From the NCBI GenBank assembly GCA_947630715.1, contig CANRIP010000004.1, positions 35,994 through 99,993 of the forward strand: a stretch of DNA of 64,000 nucleotides, written 5' to 3'. Below the pieces are notes generated by a model. The model made no database searches. It was not told the origin of the DNA and saw only the letters and a program-made list of their open reading frames with translations. Numbering within the stretch: the stretch's first letter is position 1; the number at the start of each line of letters is the position of its first letter. A program made the translations under genes and the position numbers. This document shows positions 43,816 to 53,218 of this stretch, piece after piece. This DNA is from an uncultured Acetatifactor sp. (GTDB taxonomy: Bacteria > Bacillota > Clostridia > Lachnospirales > Lachnospiraceae).

Positions 43816-45720
43816 ATGTTCAACTTTGAAGAAGAACTGAAAAAGCTCCCGAAGGAGCCCGGCGTTTACATCATGCGGGATGACAAGGATGTCATTTTGT
43901 ATGTGGGAAAGGCTGTAAATCTGCACAACCGCGTCCGATCTTATTTCAGGGAAAAGATCGGGCGCGGTCCCGTGATTGACAAAATGGTTTCTCTCATAGC
44001 CCGTTTCGAATACATAGTCACAGATTCGGAACTGGAGGCTCTGGTACTTGAAAATAATCTGATCAAGGAAAATTCTCCCAAATACAATACACTGTTAAAG
44101 GATGATAAAACCTATCCCTATATTAAGGTAACCGTGGGTGAGGAATATCCGCGCATCCTGTTTTCCCGCACCATGAAAAAAGACAAATCCAGATATTACG
44201 GGCCCTACACCAGCGCGGCGGCGGTGAAGGACACCATTGAGCTTTTGAACAGGCTTTACCATCTGCGTACCTGCAGCCGTAGCCTTCCCAGGGATACGGG
44301 GCTGGAAAGGCCCTGCCTGAATTACCATATCCATCAGTGTTTCGCCCCCTGTCAGGGATATGTGACAAAGGAAGATTACCGCCGCCAGGTGGAGGGGGCC
44401 CTGGAGTTTCTGAACGGAAATTATAACCCGATCCTGAGGGATCTGGAGGGGAAAATGAAAACCGCGGCCCAGGAGCTGGATTTTGAAACCGCCGCCAGGT
44501 ACAGGGATCTGTATCAAAGCGTGAAATCCGTCTCCCAGAAACAGAAGATCACCGACAGCGGCGGAGAAGACAAGGATGTCATAGCCTTATATCAGGACGA
44601 CAGAGAGGCTGTGGTGCAGGTGTTCTTTGTCCGGGACGGCCGGCTGATCGGGAGAGAGCACTATTATATGACAAATGTGTCAGAAAATGACGGCCCGGGC
44701 ATTTTGGAAAATTTTGTAAAGCAGTTTTACGCGGGGACGCCTTTTATTCCCAGGGAACTGATGCTGCAGCATGAGATTGAAGACCGGGAGCTGATTGAAA
44801 AATGGCTGACCCAGCGGAAGGGGGGAAGGGTTTATCTGCGGGTTCCCCGGATAGGCTCCAAGGAAAAACTGGTGGAGCTTGCGGCCCAGAACGCCAGGCA
44901 TATTTTGGAGCAGAACAGGGAACGGCTGAAACGGGAGGAGGGCAGGACGATCGGAGCCGTCAAGGAGATTGCGCGGCTTTTGGGGCTGCCGGATATTGAG
45001 CGCATGGAAGCGTTTGATATCTCCAACAGTAACGGTTTTGAAAATGTGGGCTCCATGATTGTGTTTGAAAAGGGGAAACCCAAACCCAGCGATTACAGAA
45101 AATTTCGGATTAAAACCGTATCCGGCCCCGATGATTACGCCTGCATGAGAGAAGTGCTGACCAGGCGGTTCAGCCATGGCCTGGAGGAACGCAGACAGAT
45201 GCAGGAAAAAAATTTGGAGACGGAATACGGGAGTTTCACCCGGTTTCCGGATCTGTTAATGATGGACGGCGGACGGGGACAGGTGAATATCGCGCTGTCG
45301 GTGCTGGAGGAGCTGAATCTTCAGATTCCCGTATGCGGTATGGTAAAAGACGACAATCACCGTACCAGAGGACTGTATTATCATAACGTGGAGCTGCCGA
45401 TAGACACTCACTCCGAAGGGTTCCAACTGATTACCCGGATACAGGATGAGGCTCACCGTTTCGCCATCGAGTACCACCGCTCCCTCCGAAACAAGGCCCA
45501 GGTGAAATCGGTGCTGGACGATATCCCCGGCGTTGGGCCGGTCCGCCGGAAAGCCCTGATGCGGCATTTTAAGTCCATCGACGAAATCAAGGCCGCCTCG
45601 GTGGAAGAACTGATGGAGGTGCCGGAATTAAACCGCCGGGCGGCGGAGGGCATCCGGAACTTTTTTCAGGAGAAGGACAAGCGGGAGAATACGCCGCCTC
45701 AGGAGAGCGGGACGAAATAA
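43816..45720 (+). CDS. uvrC: Excinuclease ABC subunit C
   Basis: A 634-residue nucleotide-excision-repair nuclease. The GIY-YIG domain ([19 protein letters not shown], residues about 14-33) makes the 3' cut. A UVR motif near residue 200-240 ([22 protein letters not shown]) binds UvrB, an RNase H-like domain makes the 5' cut ([31 protein letters not shown]), and helix-hairpin-helix repeats end it ([19 protein letters not shown]). It starts 7 bp after the ftsH stop. Confidence 0.97.
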   Translation: MFNFEEELKKLPKEPGVYIMRDDKDVILYVGKAVNLHNRVRSYFREKIGRGPVIDKMVSLIARFEYIVTDSELEALVLENNLIKENSPKYNTLLKDDKTYPYIKVTVGEEYPRILFSRTMKKDKSRYYGPYTSAAAVKDTIELLNRLYHLRTCSRSLPRDTGLERPCLNYHIHQCFAPCQGYVTKEDYRRQVEGALEFLNGNYNPILRDLEGKMKTAAQELDFETAARYRDLYQSVKSVSQKQKITDSGGEDKDVIALYQDDREAVVQVFFVRDGRLIGREHYYMTNVSENDGPGILENFVKQFYAGTPFIPRELMLQHEIEDRELIEKWLTQRKGGRVYLRVPRIGSKEKLVELAAQNARHILEQNRERLKREEGRTIGAVKEIARLLGLPDIERMEAFDISNSNGFENVGSMIVFEKGKPKPSDYRKFRIKTVSGPDDYACMREVLTRRFSHGLEERRQMQEKNLETEYGSFTRFPDLLMMDGGRGQVNIALSVLEELNLQIPVCGMVKDDNHRTRGLYYHNVELPIDTHSEGFQLITRIQDEAHRFAIEYHRSLRNKAQVKSVLDDIPGVGPVRRKALMRHFKSIDEIKAASVEELMEVPELNRRAAEGIRNFFQEKDKRENTPPQESGTK

Positions 45721-45726
45721 ATTTAC

Positions 45727-45755
45727 TTCACAGAATCTCCTGTCTGTGGTACAAT
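45727..45755 (+). promoter_or_regulatory. Sigma-A promoter for the hprK operon
   Basis: TTCACA, a 17-base spacer, TACAAT, about 50 bp before the hprK ATG. Confidence 0.65.
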
Positions 45756-45804
45756 ATTTCAGTGAGCGGGCCGGACGAAAAGACCCCGCGGAAACGAGGG
45801 AGAC

Positions 45805-46749
45805 ATGGCAAGTATTTCATTAAACAAGCTGATCGAGAAAATGAAACTGGAAAACCTCACGCCGGAGATCGATATGAAGGGAATCCGCCTGACGCAGCCG
45901 GATTTAAACCGGCCGGCGCTGCAGTTGACAGGTTATTTTGAGCATTTTGACGCCACTCGTCTGCAAGTGGTGGGCTTTGTGGAATATACTTATGTGGAAA
46001 GCCTCAGCGACGAGAGGAAGCGCGAGGTGTGCGATGAATTGATGAGTTACGACATTCCCGCCATTGTCTTTTGCCGGGAACTGGAACCGGATCCGATCTT
46101 TATGAAATCCGCCATTGCTCACCGGATTCCGCTTTTGTCCACGAAAAAGGCCACGTCCGCTTTTATGGCGGAGACCATACGCTGGCTGAATGTGGAGCTG
46201 GCGCCCTGTATCTCCGTCCACGGGGTGCTGGTGGACGTGTACGGCGAGGGAGTCCTGATTACGGGGGAAAGCGGAATCGGTAAATCGGAAGCCGCGCTGG
46301 AGCTGGTCAAGAGAGGGCATCGCCTGGTGACGGACGATGTGGTGGAATTAAGGAAGGTCAGCGACGATACGCTGGTGGGGACGGCTCCGGATGTGACAAA
46401 GCATCTGATCGAGCTGCGCGGCATCGGGATTGTGGATATCAAGGCGCTGTTCGGCGCGTCTTCCGTGAAGGATACCCAGAGCGTGGATCTGGTGATCCGG
46501 CTGGAGGACTGGGATAAGGATAAGGAGTACGACAGGCTGGGGCTGGAGGAAAACTATACGGAGTACCTGGGAAATAAGGTGGTATGCCATAACATTCCCA
46601 TCCGGCCGGGGCGGAACCTGGCCATTATCTGTGAATCCGCCGCCGTGAACCACCGTCAGAAAAAGATGGGTTACAATGCCGCCCAGGAGCTGTATACCAG
46701 GGTGCAGAACTCGCTGGCCAGAAAACGGGACGAAGAGGAAGAAGATTAA
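45805..46749 (+). CDS. hprK: HPr kinase/phosphorylase
   Basis: A 314-residue sensor enzyme that phosphorylates Ser46 of HPr or Crh when glycolytic intermediates are high and removes it otherwise; this drives carbon catabolite repression through CcpA. The P-loop is GESGIGKSEAALEL (about 154-167), followed by the HprK signature near ELRGIGIVDIKALFG, and the end has MGYNAAQEL. GAGGG sets the start. It heads a plausible operon with glucokinase and murB, and its likely substrate, a Crh-like protein, is encoded 4.7 kb downstream. Confidence 0.97.
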   Translation: MASISLNKLIEKMKLENLTPEIDMKGIRLTQPDLNRPALQLTGYFEHFDATRLQVVGFVEYTYVESLSDERKREVCDELMSYDIPAIVFCRELEPDPIFMKSAIAHRIPLLSTKKATSAFMAETIRWLNVELAPCISVHGVLVDVYGEGVLITGESGIGKSEAALELVKRGHRLVTDDVVELRKVSDDTLVGTAPDVTKHLIELRGIGIVDIKALFGASSVKDTQSVDLVIRLEDWDKDKEYDRLGLEENYTEYLGNKVVCHNIPIRPGRNLAIICESAAVNHRQKKMGYNAAQELYTRVQNSLARKRDEEEED

Positions 46750-46771
46750 ACGGGAAATAGGAGATCCGGAT

Positions 46772-47710
46772 ATGGGAAGATATGCGTTTGGAGTGGATGT
46801 GGGCGGCACAACCGTTAAAATGGGCCTTTTTGACGGGGAGGGCTGCGTTCTGGACAAGTGGGAGATTCCCACGGTAAAGGAAAACGAGGGCGTTTCCATT
46901 CTGCCCGATGTGGCGGAGAGCATTCTGGGGAAAATGAAGGAAAAGGATCTCCATGAGGACGATCTGGCCGGAATCGGCATCGGTGTGCCGGGAGCCGTGG
47001 ACAGCGAGGGCACTTTGACAGGGGGCGCGGTGAATATCGGCTGGAAACCTTTTAACATACCAAAGGTGCTGAGCGCATATATTAATATACCGGTAAAGGC
47101 CGTCAATGACGCCAACGCCGCCGCATTCGGAGAAATGTGGCAGGGCGGCGGCAAGGGTTACAGCAATATGGTTGCCGTGACGCTGGGAACCGGCGTAGGC
47201 GGCGGTATTATTGTAAACGGCGGCATTTTAACCGGCGCTACGGGCGCGGGGGGCGAGATCGGCCATATCCATATCGAGGACAATGAGACGGAGGAATGCG
47301 GCTGTAAAAACAAGGGCTGCCTGGAGCAGTATGCGTCCGCCACGGGTATTGTCCGCCTTGCGGGAAGAAGGCTGGCCCAGGACGATACTCCCAGCTCGCT
47401 GCGGGAGGGAAAGCTGTCCGCCAAAGCGGTGTTTGACGCGGTAAAAGAAGGGGACGCGGTGGCGATCCAGATTGCGGAGCGCTTTGGGTATTATCTGGGG
47501 AAGGGGCTGGCGATCGTGGCCGGCGTGGTCAATCCGGAGGTGTTTGTGATCGGCGGCGGCGTGTCCAAGGCCGGCGAAATCCTTCTGGGCTTTATCGAGC
47601 CCAGCCTGCGCAAATATGTATTTCCTCCTTGCAGGGAGGTAAAGCTGAAGCTGGCAAAGCTGGGAAATGACGCGGGAATTTACGGCGCCGCCGGACTATT
47701 TCTGCGATAG
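46772..47710 (+). CDS. glcK: ROK-family glucokinase
   Basis: A 312-residue ROK kinase that phosphorylates glucose with ATP. It has the phosphate loop GVDVGGTTVKMGLF, GIGIGVPGAVD, VNDANAAAFGEMW, LGTGVGGGI and the zinc cluster CGCKNKGCLEQYASA. The start 46772 follows ATAGGAG; the track ORF begins inside hprK. It is the usual glucokinase of PTS-independent glucose use and fits the sugar-sensing theme of the cluster. Confidence 0.93.
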   Translation: MGRYAFGVDVGGTTVKMGLFDGEGCVLDKWEIPTVKENEGVSILPDVAESILGKMKEKDLHEDDLAGIGIGVPGAVDSEGTLTGGAVNIGWKPFNIPKVLSAYINIPVKAVNDANAAAFGEMWQGGGKGYSNMVAVTLGTGVGGGIIVNGGILTGATGAGGEIGHIHIEDNETEECGCKNKGCLEQYASATGIVRLAGRRLAQDDTPSSLREGKLSAKAVFDAVKEGDAVAIQIAERFGYYLGKGLAIVAGVVNPEVFVIGGGVSKAGEILLGFIEPSLRKYVFPPCREVKLKLAKLGNDAGIYGAAGLFLR

Positions 47711-47731
47711 GGGAAAGTTTGAAAACAGGGC

Positions 47732-47759
47732 TTCCCGGCCCAGGAAAATGGGCCGGGAA
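47732..47759 (+). other. Strong hairpin between glcK and murB
   Basis: A perfect 10-bp stem TTCCCGGCCC / GGGCCGGGAA with loop AGGAAAAT. The loop carries AGGA, and an ATG starting in it at 47748 is in frame with murB. No T-run follows, so it is not a terminator. It could be an mRNA-processing or translational element. Confidence 0.6.
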
Positions 47760-47786
47760 TTCATAAAATCGGAAATGGCGGAAACA

Positions 47787-48695
47787 ATGATCAGTGAAAC
47801 GGTAATCGAAACGTTACAAAGCTTTGTACCGGAAGAAAATATTCATTTGCAGGAACCGATGGCAGGACGTACTACCTTCCGGATAGGCGGGCCTGCCGAT
47901 TGTCTGATCGAAATCGAAAACGAAGAACAGTTGAAACAGATCACCAGATATCTGAATCTGGTGGAGGAACGGTATTTCATCTTGGGAAACGGCAGTAACC
48001 TGCTGGTCAGCGACCGGGGTTACGCGGGAACCATTCTTCAGGTCGGGCGGAAGATGAGCCGGATTTTGGTGGAAGGCACCCGGATCAGGGCGCAGGCGGG
48101 CGCTCTGTTAAGCCAGGTTTCCAAAACGGCCCTGGAGCATAGCCTGACGGGGCTTGAATTTGCGTCCGGCATCCCCGGCACGGTGGGCGGAGGCGTGGTG
48201 ATGAACGCCGGCGCTTACGGCGGGGAATTAAGCCAGGTGGTTACCCAGGTCAACGTGGTAAGCCCGGAGGGGGAGTCCCTGGAATTTGATCGCGAAACCA
48301 TGGAGTTTGGATATCGCACCAGCGCGCTCCGGAAACATTCCTTCACCGTCACGGAGGTCCTGTTTGATCTGAAGGAAGGGGAAAAGGGCCGGATCCAGGC
48401 CGGAATGGAGGAATGTTCCCGGCTGCGCAGGGAAAAGCAGCCTCTGGAATACCCCAGCGCGGGCAGCGTTTTCAAGCGTCCGGAAGGGTACTATGCCGGC
48501 AAGCTGATTATGGACGCGGGAATGCGGGGGTACCAGACGGGCGGCGCCAGAGTTTCCGATAAACACTGTGGTTTTATTGTGAATGTGGGAAAGGCCACGG
48601 CTCAGGATGTGCTGGATGTGATCAGCGAAATCAGGGAACGGGTCAAGATGCGGTTCGGGGTGGATCTGGAAACGGAGATTATTTACCTGGAGTAG
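47787..48695 (+). CDS. murB: UDP-N-acetylenolpyruvoylglucosamine reductase
   Basis: A 302-residue FAD enzyme that reduces UDP-GlcNAc-enolpyruvate to UDP-MurNAc with NADPH. Motifs are HTTF-like RTTFRIGGPAD, LGNGSNLLVSD, GLEFASGIPGTVGGGVVMNAGAYGGE, YPSAGSVFKRP with the catalytic Ser, and the end glutamate in the terminal segment. The start is uncertain: ATG 47787 has GGCGG 5 nt upstream, ATG 47775 adds four residues, and ATG 47748 lies in the hairpin loop. It is normal length with any of these. Confidence 0.94.
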   Translation: MISETVIETLQSFVPEENIHLQEPMAGRTTFRIGGPADCLIEIENEEQLKQITRYLNLVEERYFILGNGSNLLVSDRGYAGTILQVGRKMSRILVEGTRIRAQAGALLSQVSKTALEHSLTGLEFASGIPGTVGGGVVMNAGAYGGELSQVVTQVNVVSPEGESLEFDRETMEFGYRTSALRKHSFTVTEVLFDLKEGEKGRIQAGMEECSRLRREKQPLEYPSAGSVFKRPEGYYAGKLIMDAGMRGYQTGGARVSDKHCGFIVNVGKATAQDVLDVISEIRERVKMRFGVDLETEIIYLE

Positions 48696-48705
48696 AGGAA
48701 GAAAA

Positions 48706-49572
48706 ATGCGGTTTGTGGTGGTAACGGGCATGAGCGGGGGCGGTAAAAGCACCGTCCTGAAAATGCTGGAGGATGCGGGATATTACTGTGTGGACAACCT
48801 TCCCATCTCTCTGGTGGAGAAGTTTGTGGAGCTGATTTCCATGCCGAACAGTGAAGTCAGCAAGGTGGCTCTCGGCCTGGATGTGCGGTCGGATCAGTCC
48901 TTTGAGGATGCCACCCGGATCCTGGCCCAGTTAAAGAGTAAGGGATATGTGTTTGAGATCCTCTTTATGGAAGCGGAAGAAAACGTGCTGATCAAGCGCT
49001 ACAAGGAGAGCCGCAGAGTCCATCCCCTGGCTGTGGGCGGGAGAGTGGAGGACGGCGTCCGAAAAGAGCGCAGGGTGTTGGAGAATGTGCGCAAAAGCGC
49101 CGATTATGTGATTGATACCACCCATCTTCTCACCAGAGAGCTAAAGGAGGAGCTTGACCGCATTTTTGTGGAAAACGGCGAATATAATAGTCTCATGGTG
49201 ACGGTGATGTCCTTTGGATTCAAGCACGGGATCCCGGTGGACGCGGATCTGGTGTTTGACGTGAGATTTCTGCCCAACCCCTTTTATATCGACCAACTGA
49301 AGGAAAAGACCGGAAACGACAGGGAAGTGCAGGATTATGTCATGGGGTTTGAGGAGGCGGGGATTTTCCTGACCAAGCTGACGGACATGATACAGTTTCT
49401 GATCCCAAATTATGTGAAAGAGGGAAAATACAGCCTGGTGGTGGGAATCGGATGCACCGGCGGAAAGCACAGAAGCGTCACTCTGGCCAACGAGCTGTAC
49501 CGGCGTATGAAGGATCAGGGAAATTACGGCATCAAGCTGTATCACAGAGATGTGGATCATCCGGGAAAGTAG
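48706..49572 (+). CDS. rapZ: RNase adapter / nucleotide-binding protein RapZ (YvcJ)
   Basis: A 288-residue P-loop protein (VVTGMSGGGKSTVLKMLEDAGYYCVDNLP). The second nucleotide motif is LGLDVRSD, and the C-terminal domain (about 155-288) has VMSFGFKHGIPVDADLVFDVRF and GIGCTGGKHRSV. In proteobacteria RapZ steers a small-RNA circuit controlling GlmS; in Firmicutes YvcJ binds nucleotides and its role is less clear. GAGGAAG sets the start. It is followed directly by whiA. Confidence 0.96.
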   Translation: MRFVVVTGMSGGGKSTVLKMLEDAGYYCVDNLPISLVEKFVELISMPNSEVSKVALGLDVRSDQSFEDATRILAQLKSKGYVFEILFMEAEENVLIKRYKESRRVHPLAVGGRVEDGVRKERRVLENVRKSADYVIDTTHLLTRELKEELDRIFVENGEYNSLMVTVMSFGFKHGIPVDADLVFDVRFLPNPFYIDQLKEKTGNDREVQDYVMGFEEAGIFLTKLTDMIQFLIPNYVKEGKYSLVVGIGCTGGKHRSVTLANELYRRMKDQGNYGIKLYHRDVDHPGK

Positions 49573-49580
49573 GGGGCGCT

Positions 49581-50453
49581 ATGTCTTTTTCAGGCGAGGT
49601 CAAGAGCGAGCTTGTAAAGCGCATCAGCCCGGCCAGACACTGTCAGATTGCGGAACTGGCGGCTCTTTTGCACTATTGCGGCCAGTACGGGCGGGATGAA
49701 AACGGATTGTATACAATCGGCTTTCAGACGGAAAATGAAGCCGTCGTAAGAAAATGCTTTACATTATTGAAAAAAACATATAATATAGAAACAGGAGAGG
49801 GCCTGAACGAACAGGAAATGAAGGGACTGCTGCAAAAGATCGGCGATCCCGCGGAACCTGTGAGCAGGCTCTTAATCAGGAATTCCTGCTGTCAGAGAGC
49901 GTTTCTGCGCGGAGCTTTTTTGAGCGTGGGATCCATGAGCGATCCCCGGAAGAGCTATCATCTGGAATTTGACTGCCCGGACGAGGCAAAGGCGAAACAG
50001 CTCAAAGAAGTGATCGGCAATTTTGAAATAGAGTCAAAAATCATTCTCCGCAAAAAGTATCATGTGGTCTATGTAAAAGAGGGCTCCGGGATTGTGGATC
50101 TTTTGAATGTCTGCGAAGCGCCGGTCAGTCTGATGAATCTGGAAAATCTGCGGATTTTGAAGGAAATGCGCAACTCTGTGAACCGAAGGGTCAACTGCGA
50201 AACCGCCAATATCACAAAAACTGTGAACGCCGCCGCCAGACAGGTGGAGGACATCGAGTACATCAGGGATCATTACGGTTTTCGGAATCTTTCCGCGCCG
50301 CTGCGGGAAATGGCGCAGATGCGCTTGGACAACCCGGATCTGCCGTTAAAGGAGCTGGGAGAATGTTTTGATCCGCCCATTGGAAAATCAGGCGTCAATC
50401 ACAGGCTGCGCAAGTTGAGTGAGCTGGCGGAAAAATTGCGGCCGGGGGTATAA
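49581..50453 (+). CDS. whiA: WhiA-type DNA-binding protein
   Basis: A 290-residue protein with an N-terminal LAGLIDADG-endonuclease-like domain that has lost nuclease function (SFSGEVKSELVKRISPARHC, FLRGAFLSVGSMSDPRKSYHLEF) and a C-terminal helix-turn-helix (DNPDLPLKELGECFDPPIGKSGVNHRLRKL). In Firmicutes WhiA affects division and chromosome segregation. Start 49581 follows AGGGGG; the track ORF reads back into rapZ. The usual yvcK gene between rapZ and whiA is missing. Confidence 0.95.
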   Translation: MSFSGEVKSELVKRISPARHCQIAELAALLHYCGQYGRDENGLYTIGFQTENEAVVRKCFTLLKKTYNIETGEGLNEQEMKGLLQKIGDPAEPVSRLLIRNSCCQRAFLRGAFLSVGSMSDPRKSYHLEFDCPDEAKAKQLKEVIGNFEIESKIILRKKYHVVYVKEGSGIVDLLNVCEAPVSLMNLENLRILKEMRNSVNRRVNCETANITKTVNAAARQVEDIEYIRDHYGFRNLSAPLREMAQMRLDNPDLPLKELGECFDPPIGKSGVNHRLRKLSELAEKLRPGV

Positions 50454-50491
50454 CCGGCGAAGGTCAGGGTAATAGATAGAGGAGGAACATT

Positions 50492-50752
50492 ATGACAAAA
50501 AAGGAAATTCAGGTGAATCTGGAAAGCGGGTTGGAAGCCAGGCCCGTGGCGCTGCTGGTGCAGGAAGCCAGCAAGTATGACAGCAGAATCTATATCCAGT
50601 CAGGGGAAAAGCGGGTGAACGCCAAGAGCATCATGGGGATGATGAGCCTGGGACTGGAGAACGGGGACGATCTTACAGTGTCCGCGGAAGGCTCCGACGA
50701 GAAGGCGGCGTTAAAGGGGATCGAGCAGTTTTTGAGAGGCGAAAGCGCCTGA
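50492..50752 (+). CDS. crh: Crh-like HPr homologue lacking His15
   Basis: An 86-residue HPr-fold protein. At the PTS active site, normally GLHARP, it reads GLEARP, so His15 is Glu15 and it cannot carry PEP-derived phosphate. The regulatory Ser46 is kept (RVNAKSIMGMMSL). Loss of His15 with Ser46 kept, and a place right after whiA, match Crh of Bacillus (which has Gln15). It should be phosphorylated by HprK and act with CcpA in catabolite repression rather than in sugar transport. AGAGGAGG sets the start. Confidence 0.85.
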   Translation: MTKKEIQVNLESGLEARPVALLVQEASKYDSRIYIQSGEKRVNAKSIMGMMSLGLENGDDLTVSAEGSDEKAALKGIEQFLRGESA

Positions 50753-50779
50753 ATCCATAAAATCCAAATTGCACAGACT

Positions 50780-50819
50780 GAGGCGGAATCAATGGTATCC
50801 GGTTGGTTTCGCCTCTTTT
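50780..50819 (+). terminator. Terminator after the crh-like gene
   Basis: GAGGCGGAATC pairs with GGTTTCGCCTC (including G-T pairs), followed by TTTT. Confidence 0.8.
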
Positions 50820-50859
50820 CACAGCTTTTCTGCTCAGGCCAGGATGAAAGGAAATCACA

Positions 50860-51747
50860 ATGGACAAAAAGATGTTGTTTCTCTATAATCCCAAAGCCGG
50901 AAAAGCCAGGATCCGCAACAAGCTTGCGGATATTCTGGATATTTTTGCTCAGGCCGGGTATGAGATCACGGTCTTTCCCACACAGGCCAGAGGAGATGCC
51001 AGAAATATCATGGAGTGCCGTTCCCGGGATTACGAGCTGGCGGTGTGCTGCGGAGGGGACGGAACGCTGGATGAAACCGTTACGGGCATGGTGGAAAGCG
51101 GTTTTAAGACCACAATCGGTTATATCCCCGCAGGCAGCACCAACGATTTCGGGGGAAGTCTCTCCCTGCCTAAGAATCTGTTGAACGCGGCGAACATCAT
51201 CGTAAACGGCCGGACATTCTCCTGCGACATCGGTTCCTTTAATGAAAACGTGTTCGTTTACATTGCGGCCTTCGGCCTGTTTACGGAGGTGTCCTATGAG
51301 ACGCAGCAGGACGTGAAAAACATGCTGGGGCATATGGCATATCTTCTGGAGGGCACCAAACGCCTTTCCTCCATTCAGTCTTACTTCATGCGGGTGGGCT
51401 ATGAGGACAAGGTGATCGAGGGCGACTTTATCTTTGGCATGATTACCAACTCCCTTTCCGTGGGAGGCTTTAAGAATATTACCGGAAAAAACGTCCTGCT
51501 GGACGACGGCCTGTTTGAAGTGACGTTAATCAAGCGCCCCAAAAATCCCATAGAACTGAGCAATATTATCGTATCCCTCCTGAACCACAAAATTGACACG
51601 AACGTCATGTATAGTTTCCGGGCCGCCAGTCTCACGGTGGAGTCGGCTCAGCCTGTGGCGTGGACCCTGGACGGGGAAAACGGGGGCATGCACACAAAGG
51701 TGCGCATAGAAAATATCTGTCGGGGCATGGATATCAAGGTGAAATGA
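50860..51747 (+). CDS. Diacylglycerol/lipid kinase family protein (YegS/DgkB-like)
   Basis: A 295-residue soluble lipid kinase. NPKAGKARI and the nucleotide loop CCGGDGTLDETVTGM are near residues 9 and 65-80, with IPAGSTNDFGGSL after; the C-terminal half is the beta-sandwich (TVESAQPVAWTLDGENGG). DgkB recycles diacylglycerol to phosphatidate; other members act on sphingosine-like or undecaprenol-like lipids, so the substrate is not fixed. AAAGGAAATC sets the start. Confidence 0.9.
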   Translation: MDKKMLFLYNPKAGKARIRNKLADILDIFAQAGYEITVFPTQARGDARNIMECRSRDYELAVCCGGDGTLDETVTGMVESGFKTTIGYIPAGSTNDFGGSLSLPKNLLNAANIIVNGRTFSCDIGSFNENVFVYIAAFGLFTEVSYETQQDVKNMLGHMAYLLEGTKRLSSIQSYFMRVGYEDKVIEGDFIFGMITNSLSVGGFKNITGKNVLLDDGLFEVTLIKRPKNPIELSNIIVSLLNHKIDTNVMYSFRAASLTVESAQPVAWTLDGENGGMHTKVRIENICRGMDIKVK

Positions 51748-51782
51748 CGTACCGGGCAGGCTGAAACATTTCCAGAATATGC

Positions 51783-51811
51783 TTGCGAAAGGCCATGCTT
51801 TGGGGTATAAT
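51783..51811 (+). promoter_or_regulatory. Sigma-A promoter for fba
   Basis: TTGCGA, a 17-base spacer, TATAAT, about 65 bp before the fba ATG. Confidence 0.7.
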
Positions 51812-51876
51812 AAACATGGTCATGAAATTCGGCCTGACAGCCGGTTAGAATCATTTTAGGAAAGGTGGTAACGACA

Positions 51877-52845
51877 ATGCCATTAGTAACAACAAAGGAG
51901 ATGTTCCAAAAGGCATACAACGGCGGCTACGCGGTGGGTGCTTTCAACGTCAACAACATGGAAATCGTCCAGGGCATCACGGAAGCGGCCGGTGAGCTGA
52001 ACAGCCCCGTGATCCTCCAGGTATCCAAGGGTGCGAGAGCTTATGCGAACCATACATATCTGGTGAAACTGGTGGAAGCGGCGGTAGAGGAAAATCCGCA
52101 GATCCCCATTGCCCTGCATCTGGATCACGGCGATACGTTTGAACTTTGCAAATCCTGCATCGACGGCGGTTTCACCTCCGTCATGATCGATGCGTCCTCC
52201 AAGCCTTTTGAGGAGAACATTGCCCTGACCAAACAGGTAGTGGAATACGCTCATGAGCACGGCGTGGTAGTGGAGGCTGAGCTGGGTACTCTGGCCGGCG
52301 TTGAGGATGAGGTTTCCGTGGAGTCGGGACATGAGTCCTATACCCGCCCCGAGGAAGTGGAGGAATTCGTCTCCAGAACCGGATGCGACTCTCTGGCAAT
52401 CGCCATCGGCACCTCTCATGGCGCGTATAAGTTTACCGCCGCTCAGTGTACCAGAAACGCGGACGGCATTCTTGTTCCCCCTCCGCTTCGCTTTGACGTG
52501 CTGGAGGAATGCATCAAGCGTCTGCCCGGGTTCCCCATTGTTCTCCACGGTTCTTCTTCCGTGCCTCAGGAGTTTGTCAAGATGGTGAATCAGTACGGCG
52601 GCAATATGCCGGACGCTGTGGGTATTCCCGAGGAACAACTGCGTAAGGCGGCCGAGCTTGCCGTATGTAAGATCAACATTGACTCCGATATCCGCCTGGC
52701 CATGACGGGAAATATCCGCAAATACTTTGCGGAGCATCCGGATCACTTCGATCCCCGGCAGTATTTAAAGCCTGCCCGCCAGGCAGTCAAGGACATGGTC
52801 GCGCACAAGATCGTGCATGTTCTGGGCTCCAACGGAAAAGCCTAA
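51877..52845 (+). CDS. fba: Class II fructose-bisphosphate aldolase
   Basis: A 322-residue zinc-dependent aldolase that splits fructose-1,6-bisphosphate. Motifs: AFNVNNMEIVQGITEAA, zinc ligand in LHLDHGDTFELC, the catalytic-site EAELGTLAG segment, IGTSHGAYKF, VLHGSSSVPQE, and INIDSDIRLAMTG. Start 51877 follows AGGAAAGGTGG; the track's GTG 51865 lies in that site. It has a strong promoter and a strong terminator and appears monocistronic. Confidence 0.95.
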   Translation: MPLVTTKEMFQKAYNGGYAVGAFNVNNMEIVQGITEAAGELNSPVILQVSKGARAYANHTYLVKLVEAAVEENPQIPIALHLDHGDTFELCKSCIDGGFTSVMIDASSKPFEENIALTKQVVEYAHEHGVVVEAELGTLAGVEDEVSVESGHESYTRPEEVEEFVSRTGCDSLAIAIGTSHGAYKFTAAQCTRNADGILVPPPLRFDVLEECIKRLPGFPIVLHGSSSVPQEFVKMVNQYGGNMPDAVGIPEEQLRKAAELAVCKINIDSDIRLAMTGNIRKYFAEHPDHFDPRQYLKPARQAVKDMVAHKIVHVLGSNGKA

Positions 52846-52874
52846 CAGACAAAAAACCCTATGGGATCAAAAAG

Positions 52875-52912
52875 ACCGCCGCCCTGACGTGTAAAGTCAG
52901 GCGGCGGTTTTC
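52875..52912 (+). terminator. Strong terminator after fba
   Basis: A perfect 14-bp stem ACCGCCGCCCTGAC / GTCAGGCGGCGGT followed by TTTTCTG. A pyrimidine-rich CTGTTTCCT repeat follows it. Confidence 0.92.
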
Positions 52913-53218
52913 TGTTTCCTTTTTCTGTTTCCTGTTTCCTGCGCCCCGGGGAAACCCCGTTTCCCCTTCGGCAAAAGACCGGATTTTCCCCATAAAAGGG
53001 AGGATGCCAGAGAACTCGGTTCCCTGGCATTTATTATGAAAAAGTTATTTAGTAAACAGTAAACTGTGGTTGGCTTTGTCTGTTGTTTATGAGTTTAGTA
53101 TAGGAGACAGAAATGTCTAAAGAATGAGGAAAATTAAAAAAAAATTTGAATGATTTGTTAATAAAATATGAACGGGGCAAAATGCGTTTCCGCCTCCAGA
53201 CAAAAGCCCTTTCCTCCG
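52913..53218. other. Noncoding gap between fba and the cyclophilin gene
   Basis: About 300 bp between convergent genes. It holds a CTGTTTCCT pyrimidine repeat, a GGGGAAAC-CCC-GTTTCCCC hairpin near 52958, the hairpin at 53004, then an A/T-rich stretch with no ORF or promoter that I can support. Confidence 0.5.
53004..53034 (+). terminator. Second hairpin, terminator-like
   Basis: ATGCCAG / CTGGCAT with an inner GAAC-TCG-GTTC, followed by TTATT. It may back up the fba terminator or act on minus-strand readthrough. Confidence 0.5.
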
